From contig NZ_FOHS01000002.1 of the NCBI RefSeq assembly GCF_900111515.1, forward strand, positions 124,001 through 188,000: 64,000 bases of DNA, in the 5' to 3' direction. How positions within the stretch are numbered: position 1 is the stretch's first letter; each line of letters opens with the position of its first letter. Of the stretch, positions 1-7,961 are shown piece after piece. This DNA comes from Hymenobacter actinosclerus (GTDB lineage: Bacteria; Bacteroidota; Bacteroidia; Cytophagales; Hymenobacteraceae). Position numbers and translations under genes: made by a program. A model generated the notes under the pieces. That model was not told where the DNA came from, did not search any database, and worked only from the letters and a program-made list of their open reading frames with translations.

Positions 1-334
1 ATGGCTTCCGCTTGCTAATAGGTTTGTCGGGTGCCCGGGGCTGCAAAGTGCTACTTACCACTTTATCGGCGGCGCTAATGGACTTAGCGAAGCAAAGTTT
101 CTTCCGGGCCGGTGTGGTTGGCGGCGGAGCTAGTAGCCAAGACGTGGTTGTTGACTGCAGTTAGCCACTAAAACCCATTGCGGAATCAATCATTTTTAAG
201 AAGGCGCCTGTTGCTGATTGTAAACTGCCACACTGGCCGGCTACACCCGGCGCAGGAACTGCAGCTTGTTTACATTCGTTACAACGACTTCCTGCCAAGC
301 CTTAAATAGTAAACGGAAAGCGGGTAAGGATGGA
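1..334. other. Stretch without a supported gene
   Basis: No open frame here has a convincing start, composition or family resemblance. The only notable element is the promoter at its right end that serves the small lipoprotein gene. The left end may hold the tail or regulatory region of a gene outside the window, but nothing can be claimed. Confidence 0.5.
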
Positions 335-366
335 TTTGCCCGGTTTGGGTCTGGTGCGTACCTTTG
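335..366 (+). promoter_or_regulatory. Bacteroidota-type promoter of the small lipoprotein gene
   Basis: TTTG at 335-338, a 20-nt spacer and TACCTTTG at 359-366 match the Bacteroidota primary sigma consensus (TTTG, about 20 nt, TAnnTTTG). The ATG starts at 371, only four bases after the -7 element, so the transcript may be leaderless. Confidence 0.7.
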
Positions 367-370
367 GGAC

Positions 371-541
371 ATGAAAAATCTTCGTCTGCTCGTTCTGCTC
401 GCCGCTGGCGCTTCCCTTGTTCTGTCGTCCTGCACCCAGGCCCCCGACCCGGCAAAAGACCCCAACGCCGATGCGGCCTATAAGCGCAGCCACCGGCCGC
501 AGGAGTACCGCGAGGCGCAGCGTAGCAACGTCAACTACTAA
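371..541 (+). CDS. Small lipoprotein of unknown function
   Basis: This encodes a 56-residue protein. It has a lysine/arginine start, a hydrophobic stretch rich in Leu and Ala, and a lipobox (LVLSSC) with the cysteine near residue 20. The remaining 36 residues are hydrophilic. It should be exported and lipid-anchored. No function is recognised. The ATG at 371 is chosen because it directly precedes the signal peptide and follows a consensus promoter. A strong hairpin terminator follows, so it is a single-gene transcript. The first 20 bases of the gene equal those of the secreted-protein gene starting at 55622, probably because both encode the same signal-peptide start. Confidence 0.75.
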   Translation: MKNLRLLVLLAAGASLVLSSCTQAPDPAKDPNADAAYKRSHRPQEYREAQRSNVNY

Positions 542-573
542 TACTTCTTCCGCTCCGGAAGTCAGGTTAAATG

Positions 574-607
574 AAAAGCCCCGCCGGCAGCTGCCGGCGG
601 GGCTTTT
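574..607. terminator. Bidirectional hairpin terminator
   Basis: A perfect GC-rich stem (AAAAGCCCCGCCGGCAG with its complement) is flanked by A and T runs. It lies between the lipoprotein gene and the convergent hypothetical gene, so it can serve both strands. Confidence 0.85.
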
Positions 608-634
608 ATGCTTCTGCTGGTGCCAGCTTAGGGG

Positions 635-1117
635 TTATGCCCCGGCCGCTACCAGCGTTGCGGTTGGTGTCGTCAGGCTAGGGAGTTCAATGGTGGCCAG
701 CAGTTCGGCCTCCAGCAGCCCGGCCCAGGTGCGCAGGTACAGCACCACATCGTCGCGCTGGTTGTGGCGCAGCGCGTTGCGGCGCTCAAAGTCAATAGCC
801 GCCCGGATGGTCGGGTCGGAGAGGCGCTCCAGGTGCGTAAGGTCGGCGCGGCTGAATCCCAGGGCCAGCATCTCATCGATGGTTTCATCGATGGGCAGGC
901 CACTGGTGGGGCAGTAATCCTGAATTTGCCGCTCCCAGTCGCCGTAGCGCTGCATGGCCCGGGTATGGATTTCGGCCTTGGTGAGCCGGGTAACAGTTTG
1001 GGCCAGGTGGCCGCAGTTGCAGCTGCCCATGTGGCCCCACTGGTAGGGGGCCTGGGTAGCGAGGCGCTGGGCCGTATCGCGCAGGGCCTGAATGACGGGA
1101 AGGGTGCGTTGAGCCAT
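635..1117 (-). CDS. Conserved hypothetical protein with a GSCNCGH motif
   Basis: This is a 160-residue soluble protein with no signal peptide or membrane segment. Near residue 32 it has the motif GSCNCGHLAQ, whose paired cysteines and histidine could bind metal or act in redox chemistry, and there is another Cys at about 69. The rest is predicted helical with many charged residues. I recall similar unnamed proteins in Bacteroidota but no assigned function. It is transcribed towards the lipoprotein gene and shares the bidirectional terminator at 574-607. The C-terminal tail is rich in Thr and Ala and probably disordered. Confidence 0.7.
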   Translation of the reverse strand: MAQRTLPVIQALRDTAQRLATQAPYQWGHMGSCNCGHLAQTVTRLTKAEIHTRAMQRYGDWERQIQDYCPTSGLPIDETIDEMLALGFSRADLTHLERLSDPTIRAAIDFERRNALRHNQRDDVVLYLRTWAGLLEAELLATIELPSLTTPTATLVAAGA

Positions 1118-1241
1118 AATCGAAGAAGAAAAACAGTCCTGGGAGCGTTTAATAATCGTAATAATAAGCTATCTGCCAGCTTTTTGTTTCTGGCAGCCCA
1201 CACAAAACACCCGGGCCCGGCCTAACCGAGCCACAAACAAA

Positions 1242-1282
1242 GCGCCCCACTGCCGTCCGCCTGGCGGATAACAGTGGGGCGC
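1242..1282 (-). terminator. Terminator after the RNA helicase gene
   Basis: An 11-bp perfect stem (GCGCCCCACTG with CAGTGGGGCGC) lies just downstream of the helicase stop codon on the minus strand and is followed by an A/T-containing tract. Confidence 0.7.
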
Positions 1283-1338
1283 CTGCTACTTAAGCTACCG
1301 GGCTGGCTGAAGCTGGGGTGGCGGCAACCAGAGCGTGC

Positions 1339-2763
1339 CTACCGGCTGCCGCCGCGGCCCCGACCGCTGCCGCTGCCGCCGCGCGACAGGCCGCCGCTGG
1401 CGGGGTTGCGCTGGCTTTCTCCGCGGCCGGCCTGGCTGCTGGTCTGGCTGCGCGGGCTGGCCTCGCGGCCCCCGCCACCGGCGGGGCGCTGGCCCTCCCG
1501 GCCGCGGCCACCACCACCTGGCTGACCACCTTCGCGACCCGGACGGGCGGGCCGACCGGCCGGACCTTTAGGGCGCTTAATGGGTGGTCCGCCAGTCAGG
1601 GGCACGGGCTGCACCGCCGACGTGGCGTAGGGGTGGCTCTGCACCACCGGCACCTGCCGGCGGATGAGCTTCTGAATGTCCTGCAGGTAGGCGCGCTCCT
1701 CATCCTCGCAGAAGGAGAGGGCCGTGCCGTCGGCGCCGGCGCGGCCGGTGCGGCCGATGCGGTGCACGTAGGTTTCGGGCTCGTTGGGAATCTCGTAGTT
1801 GATCACGTGGGTCAGCTCGTCCACATCAATGCCGCGGGCGGCAATATCGGTGGCCACCAGCACCCGGGTCGAGCCGGCCTTGAAGTTGGACAAGGCGCGC
1901 TGGCGGTGGTTCTGCGACTTGTTGCCGTGGATGGCTTCGGCCGGAATGTTGGCCTTAGCCAGCGTTTTTACCACCTTGTCGGCCCCGTGCTTGGTGCGCG
2001 TAAACACCAGCACCCGGCGGATATTCTTGTCCTGGAGCACATGTTCGAGCAGGTCGGCCTTGTCGTTCTTGTCGACCATGTACACGGCCTGCGTAACGGT
2101 TTCGGCGGTGCTCGATACGGGCGTCACGGCCACCTTCACCGGATTGGGCCGCAGAATGCTGCCGGCCAGCTCCTGAATCTGGCCCGGCATGGTGGCCGAG
2201 AAGAACAGCGTCTGGCGGCTGGTGGGCAGCTTGGGCAGGATGCGCTTGATATCGTGGATGAAGCCCATGTCGAGCATGCGGTCGGCTTCATCGAGCACGA
2301 ACACCTCTACCTGGCGCAGATCAACGAAACCCTGGCTCATCAGGTCGAGCAGGCGGCCGGGCGTGGCAATCAGTACCTCCACACCCCGCTTGAGGGTCTG
2401 GACCTGCGGATGCTGGCCCACGCCACCGAAAATAACGGTGGAGCGCAGCTTGGGCAGATGCCGGCCGTACGATTTAAAGCTTTCCCCGATCTGGATGGCC
2501 AGCTCGCGGGTAGGCGTAAGAACCAGACAGCGGATACGGCCGGGCGCGTGGCGCTCTACCTGGGCCGTCTGGTGCAGAATCTGAAGAATGGGCACGGTAA
2601 ACGCGGCCGTTTTGCCGGTACCGGTCTGGGCGATGCCCAGCAAATCGTGGCCTTCCAGCACCTGCGGGATGGCCTGCTGCTGAATAGGGGTAGGGGTAGT
2701 GTAGCCTTCCTCGTGCAGGGCACGGAGGATGGGCTCAATCAGGTTGAGTTCGTCGAACGACAT
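1339..2763 (-). CDS. rhlE: DEAD-box RNA helicase, RhlE type
   Basis: The protein has 474 residues. The helicase core shows all the DEAD-box signatures in order: Q motif (TPIQQQAIP, about 24), motif I AQTGTGKT (about 46), PTRELA, motif II DEAD (about 152), SAT, and motif [12 protein letters not shown] (about 337). The N-terminal start FDELNL and the ordering fit the RhlE group. The last 90 or so residues are a disordered Gly/Arg/Pro tail typical of RNA-binding extensions. Such enzymes remodel RNA in ribosome assembly and cold adaptation. The gene is monocistronic, with its own terminator downstream. The core is certain; the RhlE subgroup is likely. Confidence 0.93.
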   Translation of the reverse strand: MSFDELNLIEPILRALHEEGYTTPTPIQQQAIPQVLEGHDLLGIAQTGTGKTAAFTVPILQILHQTAQVERHAPGRIRCLVLTPTRELAIQIGESFKSYGRHLPKLRSTVIFGGVGQHPQVQTLKRGVEVLIATPGRLLDLMSQGFVDLRQVEVFVLDEADRMLDMGFIHDIKRILPKLPTSRQTLFFSATMPGQIQELAGSILRPNPVKVAVTPVSSTAETVTQAVYMVDKNDKADLLEHVLQDKNIRRVLVFTRTKHGADKVVKTLAKANIPAEAIHGNKSQNHRQRALSNFKAGSTRVLVATDIAARGIDVDELTHVINYEIPNEPETYVHRIGRTGRAGADGTALSFCEDEERAYLQDIQKLIRRQVPVVQSHPYATSAVQPVPLTGGPPIKRPKGPAGRPARPGREGGQPGGGGRGREGQRPAGGGGREASPRSQTSSQAGRGESQRNPASGGLSRGGSGSGRGRGGSR

Positions 2764-2976
2764 CTAGGAAAAAAAAGCAGCCGCCACGCGGCGGCGAAAA
2801 TGACTAAGGGAATATATCCGCCGGCAAAGGTCGGGCTTTTTAACTTACAGCGCCGATAAAGGCGTATAATGGGCCTTTGGTAGGCGAGCCGGCGCGGCAC
2901 AGGACGTCCGGCCGCTGCGCCAGCTCGTCGCAAATAACCGGCCACCTTTTCTTAACCCTTTGATTTAGCGCAATTC

Positions 2977-3489
2977 ATGCATATCATCGACCAGCAGACC
3001 GCCTACGATGGCCACTACAAGCTCAGCCAATTACGCGTTCAGGACGGAGATAAGGTACTTAAGCGGGAGCGGTTCGAGCCGGGCACGGCCGTGGCCGCAC
3101 TGGTGCGCCATACTGGCAGCGGGGCGTATCTGCTGGCCCGGCAATACCGCATCGGGCCCGATAAAGAACTGGTAGAGCTGGCCGCCGGAATGGTTGACGG
3201 GGGCGAGGAGCCGGCCACGGCCATTCGCCGCGAGATTCAGGAGGAACTGGGCTACGACGTAGACCACCTGGAGCAGATTGCGCGCATCTTCCCCTCGCCC
3301 GGCAACAGCGCCGAAGTCATCACCGTTTTCTATGCCGAAGTCAGCCAGCAGTCGGGGCCCGGCGGGGGGCTGGCTTCGGAAAACGAACGGATAGAGGAAG
3401 TGCAATTCTCCGCCGATGAATTATTCTCGGCCGAGTTTGAAGACGCTAAAACCATCATTGCCGTGCAGTGGGCCCGGCTGCGGAAATAG
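2977..3489 (+). CDS. NUDIX hydrolase, ADP-ribose pyrophosphatase-like
   Basis: This 170-residue protein carries a full Nudix box at about residues 71-93: G-x5-E-x7-REIQEELGY, with the metal-binding glutamates present. The upstream segments (LLARQYRIG and VELAAGMVD) match the ADP-ribose / GDP-mannose pyrophosphatase group (NudF/NudK-like), which cleaves nucleoside diphosphate sugars to a sugar phosphate and a nucleoside monophosphate. The substrate cannot be settled from sequence alone. The ATG at 2977 follows a short AT-rich leader. A long inverted repeat separates it from the convergent next gene. Confidence 0.88.
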   Translation: MHIIDQQTAYDGHYKLSQLRVQDGDKVLKRERFEPGTAVAALVRHTGSGAYLLARQYRIGPDKELVELAAGMVDGGEEPATAIRREIQEELGYDVDHLEQIARIFPSPGNSAEVITVFYAEVSQQSGPGGGLASENERIEEVQFSADELFSAEFEDAKTIIAVQWARLRK

Positions 3490-3493
3490 GTTG

Positions 3494-3570
3494 ATTACCG
3501 TATAGTCCAAATGTATAAAGCCCGTAATTCCTGGAGTTACGGGCTTTATACATTTGGGCTATACGGTAAT
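3494..3570. terminator. Long inverted repeat between convergent genes
   Basis: Two 34-nt arms (3494-3527 and 3537-3570) match at 33 of 34 positions around a 9-nt loop. The inner part (AAAGCCCGTAA) looks like a terminator stem, but the arms extend far beyond what a terminator needs. It probably ends transcription of both the NUDIX gene and the minus-strand gene at 3574. Confidence 0.8.
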
Positions 3571-3573
3571 CAG

Positions 3574-4134
3574 TTACTGGGCTTTGATGATGTATTCGAA
3601 GTTCTGGCGGGTCTTGGCATCGTTGATAGTCAGGGATACATCCTGCTCCCCCTCAACTTTAACAAATGGGATAACACGCTTGCTCATGTACAGGTCGCGG
3701 TTCCAGAAGCGGCCCTGGCCGGCGGGCAGCTCGGGCAGGTTAAGCAGCTCCTGGCCGGCCTTGTTTTTGGCCAGCAGGCTCAGGTAGCTGGGGTCGGCGT
3801 TCTTGGCTCCGCGCCGGTACATTGTTACCGTAAGCTGGCCGCCGGCCGGCAACTGGGTCAGGCGGCGCTGGTAGGTGGTATCGGCCCAGCTGTTGATGCG
3901 CTTCAGCTCATTGATCTGGGCCAGCAGATCGGCGTAGGGCAGGTAGGCCACGCGGGTTACGCAGGCATCTACCTCGGCCTCTTCGTCGGTGTTCTTGGTT
4001 ACGTTGAGCACGTAGGTGCTTTCGTCGTCTTTCTTAGGAAAGGTGTATTTCTTGCGGGGCTTGCCGGCCATGTACTGCGCCGAAGCCGCCAGCGTACTGG
4101 TCAGCAATAAGGAAAGGAGAAGCGTTTTTTTCAT
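3574..4134 (-). CDS. Secreted hypothetical protein
   Basis: The 186-residue product starts with a clear signal peptide (MKKTLLLSLLLTSTLAASAQ) with a likely cut after ASAQ, so it is exported to the periplasm or beyond. The mature part is mixed alpha/beta with no cysteine pairs or membrane segments, and I recognise no catalytic motif. The ATG at 4134 is chosen because the signal peptide begins there; the frame is open further upstream but its residues are not signal-like. It is a single gene bounded by the 3494-3570 hairpin. The function is unknown. Confidence 0.75.
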   Translation of the reverse strand: MKKTLLLSLLLTSTLAASAQYMAGKPRKKYTFPKKDDESTYVLNVTKNTDEEAEVDACVTRVAYLPYADLLAQINELKRINSWADTTYQRRLTQLPAGGQLTVTMYRRGAKNADPSYLSLLAKNKAGQELLNLPELPAGQGRFWNRDLYMSKRVIPFVKVEGEQDVSLTINDAKTRQNFEYIIKAQ

Positions 4135-4341
4135 ATGGGTAAAGCTGGGGCGGCAGGTATTTTGCCGCGGGCAAGGCCGTAAAGGTAAGCAATAAACCTG
4201 CTGCCGGGCGGGCCTTATTTTGGCGGCCAGGGCTAGCCGCAGTGGCTCCTGGCGCCACCAGTCCGCACCCGCCGCCGCGCCCGGCGGCCTGCACCGGGCC
4301 GGCGCCGGCAACATCCGGCCGGGCTGCCTATTTTTGAGGCA

Positions 4342-6384
4342 ATGACGTGGTTCGCACATTCGGCTTGGGAAAAGATTTGGCTGCTGCCACTACTACTACT
4401 GCTGCTGGCCGCGGCCGCGCCCGATAGCGCCCGGGCCCAGGGCAGCACCGCCGGCCAGGTCTATACCGATGCCCGCGGCGGCTACCAGCTCGGCTACCCG
4501 GCGGGCTGGCAGGTGATGCCCGGCGAAAACCACCGCACCACGTTCTACGTGGGGCCCGACTGGGAAACCACGCCCGCCACGGCCACCATCAGCCTGCACC
4601 CGCTGCCCGACGAGCGCAAGGGCCTCAACCTGCTGCAGGCCGGCCAGCTCGACTCGGTGTGGCGCTACGTAACGGCCGGGCGGCCCCGCGCCCGGGTGTA
4701 CCGCCTCGAAGAGCGCGACGAAGACCGTTTCCAGGAGCTGCGCTACGACTATGCCTTCGACGATTCGGCTCGCGTTACCGGAAGTGGGCCCCGGCGGACG
4801 CGGGTGCTGGGCCGCCGGCTCTGGCGCGAAGGCTACGAGTACCGCCTCGAATACCGGGGCCCCGACGGCCCCGACCCCTACCGCGCCGCCGCCCAGCAGC
4901 TGCTGGCCTCGTTGCGGCTCGTGAGCCCCGGTCCGCCCAGCCGCCGCCCGCCGCCGCCGCCGCCCCAGGGCTGCGACGATAAGTTCTACGGCATTGCGGC
5001 CCTGCGCTACACCAACGACATCTGGGAAGACGACTGCCGCACGATTCACGAGTTTTCTAGCCTCGACCCGGCCCAGCCGCCCATCATCCACCGGCGGGTG
5101 CTGCCGTTTCAGTCGTATGCCCTAGCCAAAGGCTTCGATAACTGCCTGTACGCCGTGAGCAAGTCGCCCACCAACACCCCCGAGCTCGTGTACCGCTACA
5201 ACCCGGCCACCCGCCGGGGCGAGTATACCAGCTGGCGGCTGCCGGCCCAGGGCCCCGGCGGCGTCTGGATTTCGGGTGGCACCGACGACCGGGGAGACCT
5301 GTACTTCAGCACTTCCGACGGCAACCTGCTGGTGCGCGTGCAGCCGGCCAGCGGCCAGGTCAGCACCGTCTGGAGCCAGGACCCGCTGCGGCGGGCCAGC
5401 TACTTCAAAGCCCTGGGCTTTGCCGGGGCCGGCACCCACGCCAACTTCTGCTTCGACGCCCGCCGCACCATCTACCAGGTGTACAGCACCGACGGCTCGC
5501 TGCTGCGCATCAACGTGGATAGCCGCCAGCCCGCCCCCGACATTCAGCCCCTCGATGGGCTGCCCGAGCGTGGCGGCTACAGCGGCATTCTGCTGCAGAA
5601 CGACGAGTTTGGCAACCGCCGGCTGTTTCTGGCCGGGCCCAAGGCTATTTACCAGATCGATATGGACAGCAAGGTGGTGGCCCGCATCCGCCGGGGCGTG
5701 TACACCGACCTGGCCGGCTGCAACCTGTTTCGTAAGGCTGCCGACGAGCCGCTGAGCCCCGCGCCGGTGCGGGCGCCGTGGCGGGGCCGGGTGCTCGATG
5801 CCGTGACGCTGCAGCCGCTGCCCCGTGCTGGCCTGCGCCTGCGCCCGGTTACGGTTTCGGCCCGCGCCGATACGGCCCTGGCCCTCACGGCCGGCGGCGC
5901 GTTCAGCTTTCCGGCCCGCCCCAGCAACCTCTACGCCGCCCAGCTGCGCCTGCCCGGCTACGTGCCGCTCGACACCACGTTTGCCGCCGCCACCGGCCCC
6001 TACGCCCAGGATGTGCTGCTGCGGCCCCTGGGCGTGGGCGCCACGCTGGAGCTGGAAAACGTGCAGTTCGCCCGCGGCCAGGGCGAGCTGCTCACCACCT
6101 CGTTTCCGGCCCTCGATACGCTGGCCGCCCTGCTCACCTCTTCGCCCGGCCTCACCATTGAGCTGCGCGGCCACACCGACAACGTGGGCGACCCGCAGAA
6201 AAATGTGGAGCTAAGCCAGCGCCGGGTGGCCGCCGTGAAGGCCTACCTGGTAAAGCGCGGCGTGGCCCCGGAACGCATCAGCGGCGTGGGCCTGGGGGGC
6301 AGCGAGCCCAAGGCCAGCAACGCCCAGGAAAACACCCGCCGCCTCAACCGCCGCGTCGAGTTCCGGGTGACAGGGCTGCGGTAG
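4342..6384 (+). CDS. OmpA-family envelope protein with propeller-like and carboxypeptidase-regulatory domains
   Basis: The protein has 680 residues. A signal peptide (Leu/Ala core, about residues 13-33) is followed by a PsbP/DUF1795-like segment with the YQLGYPAGW pattern (about 40-195). A Pro-rich linker and a long beta-rich region with Cys pairs and propeller-like spacing follow (about 210-470). Next comes a carboxypeptidase-regulatory-like beta sandwich (about 479-560). The C-terminus is an OmpA peptidoglycan-binding domain (about 567-680) with the RGHTDNVGD and LSQRRV motifs. It probably anchors the outer membrane to peptidoglycan. The middle domains have no assigned ligand. It is convergent with the next gene, with only 18 bp between the stops. 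Confidence 0.85.
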   Translation: MTWFAHSAWEKIWLLPLLLLLLAAAAPDSARAQGSTAGQVYTDARGGYQLGYPAGWQVMPGENHRTTFYVGPDWETTPATATISLHPLPDERKGLNLLQAGQLDSVWRYVTAGRPRARVYRLEERDEDRFQELRYDYAFDDSARVTGSGPRRTRVLGRRLWREGYEYRLEYRGPDGPDPYRAAAQQLLASLRLVSPGPPSRRPPPPPPQGCDDKFYGIAALRYTNDIWEDDCRTIHEFSSLDPAQPPIIHRRVLPFQSYALAKGFDNCLYAVSKSPTNTPELVYRYNPATRRGEYTSWRLPAQGPGGVWISGGTDDRGDLYFSTSDGNLLVRVQPASGQVSTVWSQDPLRRASYFKALGFAGAGTHANFCFDARRTIYQVYSTDGSLLRINVDSRQPAPDIQPLDGLPERGGYSGILLQNDEFGNRRLFLAGPKAIYQIDMDSKVVARIRRGVYTDLAGCNLFRKAADEPLSPAPVRAPWRGRVLDAVTLQPLPRAGLRLRPVTVSARADTALALTAGGAFSFPARPSNLYAAQLRLPGYVPLDTTFAAATGPYAQDVLLRPLGVGATLELENVQFARGQGELLTTSFPALDTLAALLTSSPGLTIELRGHTDNVGDPQKNVELSQRRVAAVKAYLVKRGVAPERISGVGLGGSEPKASNAQENTRRLNRRVEFRVTGLR

Positions 6385-6402
6385 GGGGGTGGTGGCTGGC
6401 GG

Positions 6403-6996
6403 TCAGACCTCGGTAGTGCCTTCTTGCGCCAGGCTGCGCCCGATGCGCGGATCGGGCACCAGCCAGAGCAGCGCCACCGCCACGTAAATCAGCCCTGCCA
6501 CCTCCACATGCCAGAAGCTGGCCGCAATGCCCAGCGCGTAGAGCAGGGGCGAGATTTTGCCCTTCCAGTCGGAGCCCAGGGCGCGGGCCAGCCGCGAATC
6601 GGGCCCCTGGGCCCGGATGAGAGTGGTTTTCAGCAGGAAATATGCCAGCGCCGCCATCAGCAGCACGAAGCCGTAAATGGCCATGGGCAGCGGGGCAAAG
6701 TTGTTTTCGCCCATCCAGCCCGTAGAAAAAGGAATCAGCGAGAGCCAGAACAGTAGGTGCGAGTTAGCCCACAGCACGCTGCCACTGATGTGGTGGGCGC
6801 TACCCAGCATCAGGTGGTGGTTGTTCCAGTAGATGCCCACGTACACGAAGCTCAGCACGTAGCTCAGAAACACGGGCAGCAGGGGCCGCAGCGCCGTCCA
6901 GTCGGTGCCGTGCGGCACCTTGATTTCCAGCACCATGATCGTGATGATGATGGCCAGTACGCCATCACTGAAAGCTTCGAGTCGTCCTTTGGTCAT
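6403..6996 (-). CDS. TMEM175/DUF1211-family membrane protein
   Basis: This 197-residue protein begins MTKGRLEAFSDGVLAIIIT, the RxxxFSDG signature of TMEM175-type potassium channels, and has about five to six hydrophobic helices. In the family this motif lines the pore region in TM1. The helix IYWNNHHLM is also typical. It should sit in the inner membrane and may conduct K+ ions; many bacterial members remain untested. ATG 6996 is chosen because the signature starts at residue 6. The frame is open upstream, but those residues do not match the family. Confidence 0.85.
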   Translation of the reverse strand: MTKGRLEAFSDGVLAIIITIMVLEIKVPHGTDWTALRPLLPVFLSYVLSFVYVGIYWNNHHLMLGSAHHISGSVLWANSHLLFWLSLIPFSTGWMGENNFAPLPMAIYGFVLLMAALAYFLLKTTLIRAQGPDSRLARALGSDWKGKISPLLYALGIAASFWHVEVAGLIYVAVALLWLVPDPRIGRSLAQEGTTEV

Positions 6997-7317
6997 AAAA
7001 GCAGTTAGCCGGTTTTGGAGTCGGGAAGTTAGAAAGGAAAGCAGATTCTGGCAGAACACAAGGATTTCTCACCCCACCGCGCCGCCCTACTGCCGGTGCG
7101 GTGCCTGTGTGGGTAGTCGGGCCGCCGAGCTGCTGAGTAGCCGCTGGTACCGTTGCGGCGGCAGTACCAAGCACAACCGTGCCCGTAAGGCATGCCGATG
7201 AAGAGCCGGCAAACCGCAAGCCGGATGCGGTCGGAACAGCCCGAAAAAAAGCAGTCCTTCCCCCGCTGAAGAGGGAAGGACTGCTTTGACAGGGCTACGG
7301 GCAACCGCCGCCTGGGG
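6997..7317. other. Gene-poor stretch between two minus-strand genes
   Basis: Apart from the terminator at 7248-7287 nothing is evident. It presumably holds the promoter of the TMEM175-like gene, but no convincing TAnnTTTG element was found. Confidence 0.4.
7248..7287 (-). terminator. Terminator after the small basic secreted protein gene
   Basis: The arms AAAGCAGTCCTTCCC and GGGAAGGACTGCTTT pair perfectly and an oligo-T follows on the minus strand. Confidence 0.85.
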
Positions 7318-7602
7318 CTATTGGCTGTTGCCAATAGTGGTGTTGCGGGAGCGGCGCGGGGCGCGCTGCTCGGTTTTCTTGCGCTTGCGCCAGAACTGGA
7401 ACCAGCGCTGCCGGTACCGGACGGTACGTTTCATGCGGGCTTTGCGGCCGCCGCCTTTATAGGTGCGGTAATTGGGCCGGTGCACGTACACTTTGCCGCG
7501 CATTTTGGCGCGGGCGGCCGGGCCGGGAGGGGCGGCCAGCGCCGGGCTGATGTCGGCCAGGCCCATCACCAGCAGCATGAAGAAGAGAAGAAAACGCGTC
7601 AT
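7318..7602 (-). CDS. Small basic secreted protein
   Basis: The 94-residue protein has a signal peptide (MTRFLLFFMLLVMGLADISPALA) and a strongly basic mature part rich in Arg, Lys and Tyr (VHRPNYRTYKGGGRKARMKR). It is exported; the positive charge suggests binding to nucleic acid, LPS or cell-wall polymers, but this is only inference. ATG 7602 is chosen because it begins the signal peptide. It is followed by its own terminator. Similar short, basic, Tyr-rich secreted proteins are common in Hymenobacter-like genomes and have no known role. Confidence 0.7.
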   Translation of the reverse strand: MTRFLLFFMLLVMGLADISPALAAPPGPAARAKMRGKVYVHRPNYRTYKGGGRKARMKRTVRYRQRWFQFWRKRKKTEQRAPRRSRNTTIGNSQ

Positions 7603-7961
7603 ATGAGTAAAAGGTAAAGCCGCAAAAGCCACACGAAGGTAAGGAGGGTGTTGGCAAGTATTCAGCCAAAAATGAAATCCTGCGGCAAAAAGCAGATTTT
7701 AGTTCCCCGGCGGGGGCCGCAAAGCAGGCGCCCCCCGGTTGCTGCCGGCCAGTGCGGAGTGGAAGTACGGCAGACAGGGGGCGGTTGATTCATCCAACCG
7801 GCCGGAATATGGCCCTTTACTGCAGGAAAGCGCTACCAGCGCAGATACGGCCATAAAAATCAATTCTGAGAAGTGAAATTGTCGGCCGGCATGTGGAATT
7901 TGCCGGGCCGGGGCATCAGTAGAGCAGGGGCCGACCTTGTTTTACCGCCCCGCTCCCGCCT
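7603..7961. other. Intergenic region between divergent genes
   Basis: This carries the 5' regions of the small secreted protein gene and the A2M-like gene. A GC-rich palindromic stretch (CCCCGGCGGGGGCC near 7710) is visible. No small gene or RNA could be supported. Confidence 0.4.

Noticed and set aside
241..465. Minus-strand 74-codon frame opposite the small lipoprotein
   Set aside because: It overlaps a well-supported lipoprotein gene and has no start context, family likeness or plausible composition.
1318..2859. Plus-strand 513-codon frame antisense to the helicase gene
   Set aside because: It is a GC-rich shadow frame; the minus strand encodes a clear DEAD-box helicase with all motifs.
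5122..6174. Minus-strand 350-codon frame antisense to the OmpA gene
   Set aside because: Composition (His, Gly, Ala, Gln) is typical of complement frames in GC-rich genes; the plus strand has recognised domains.
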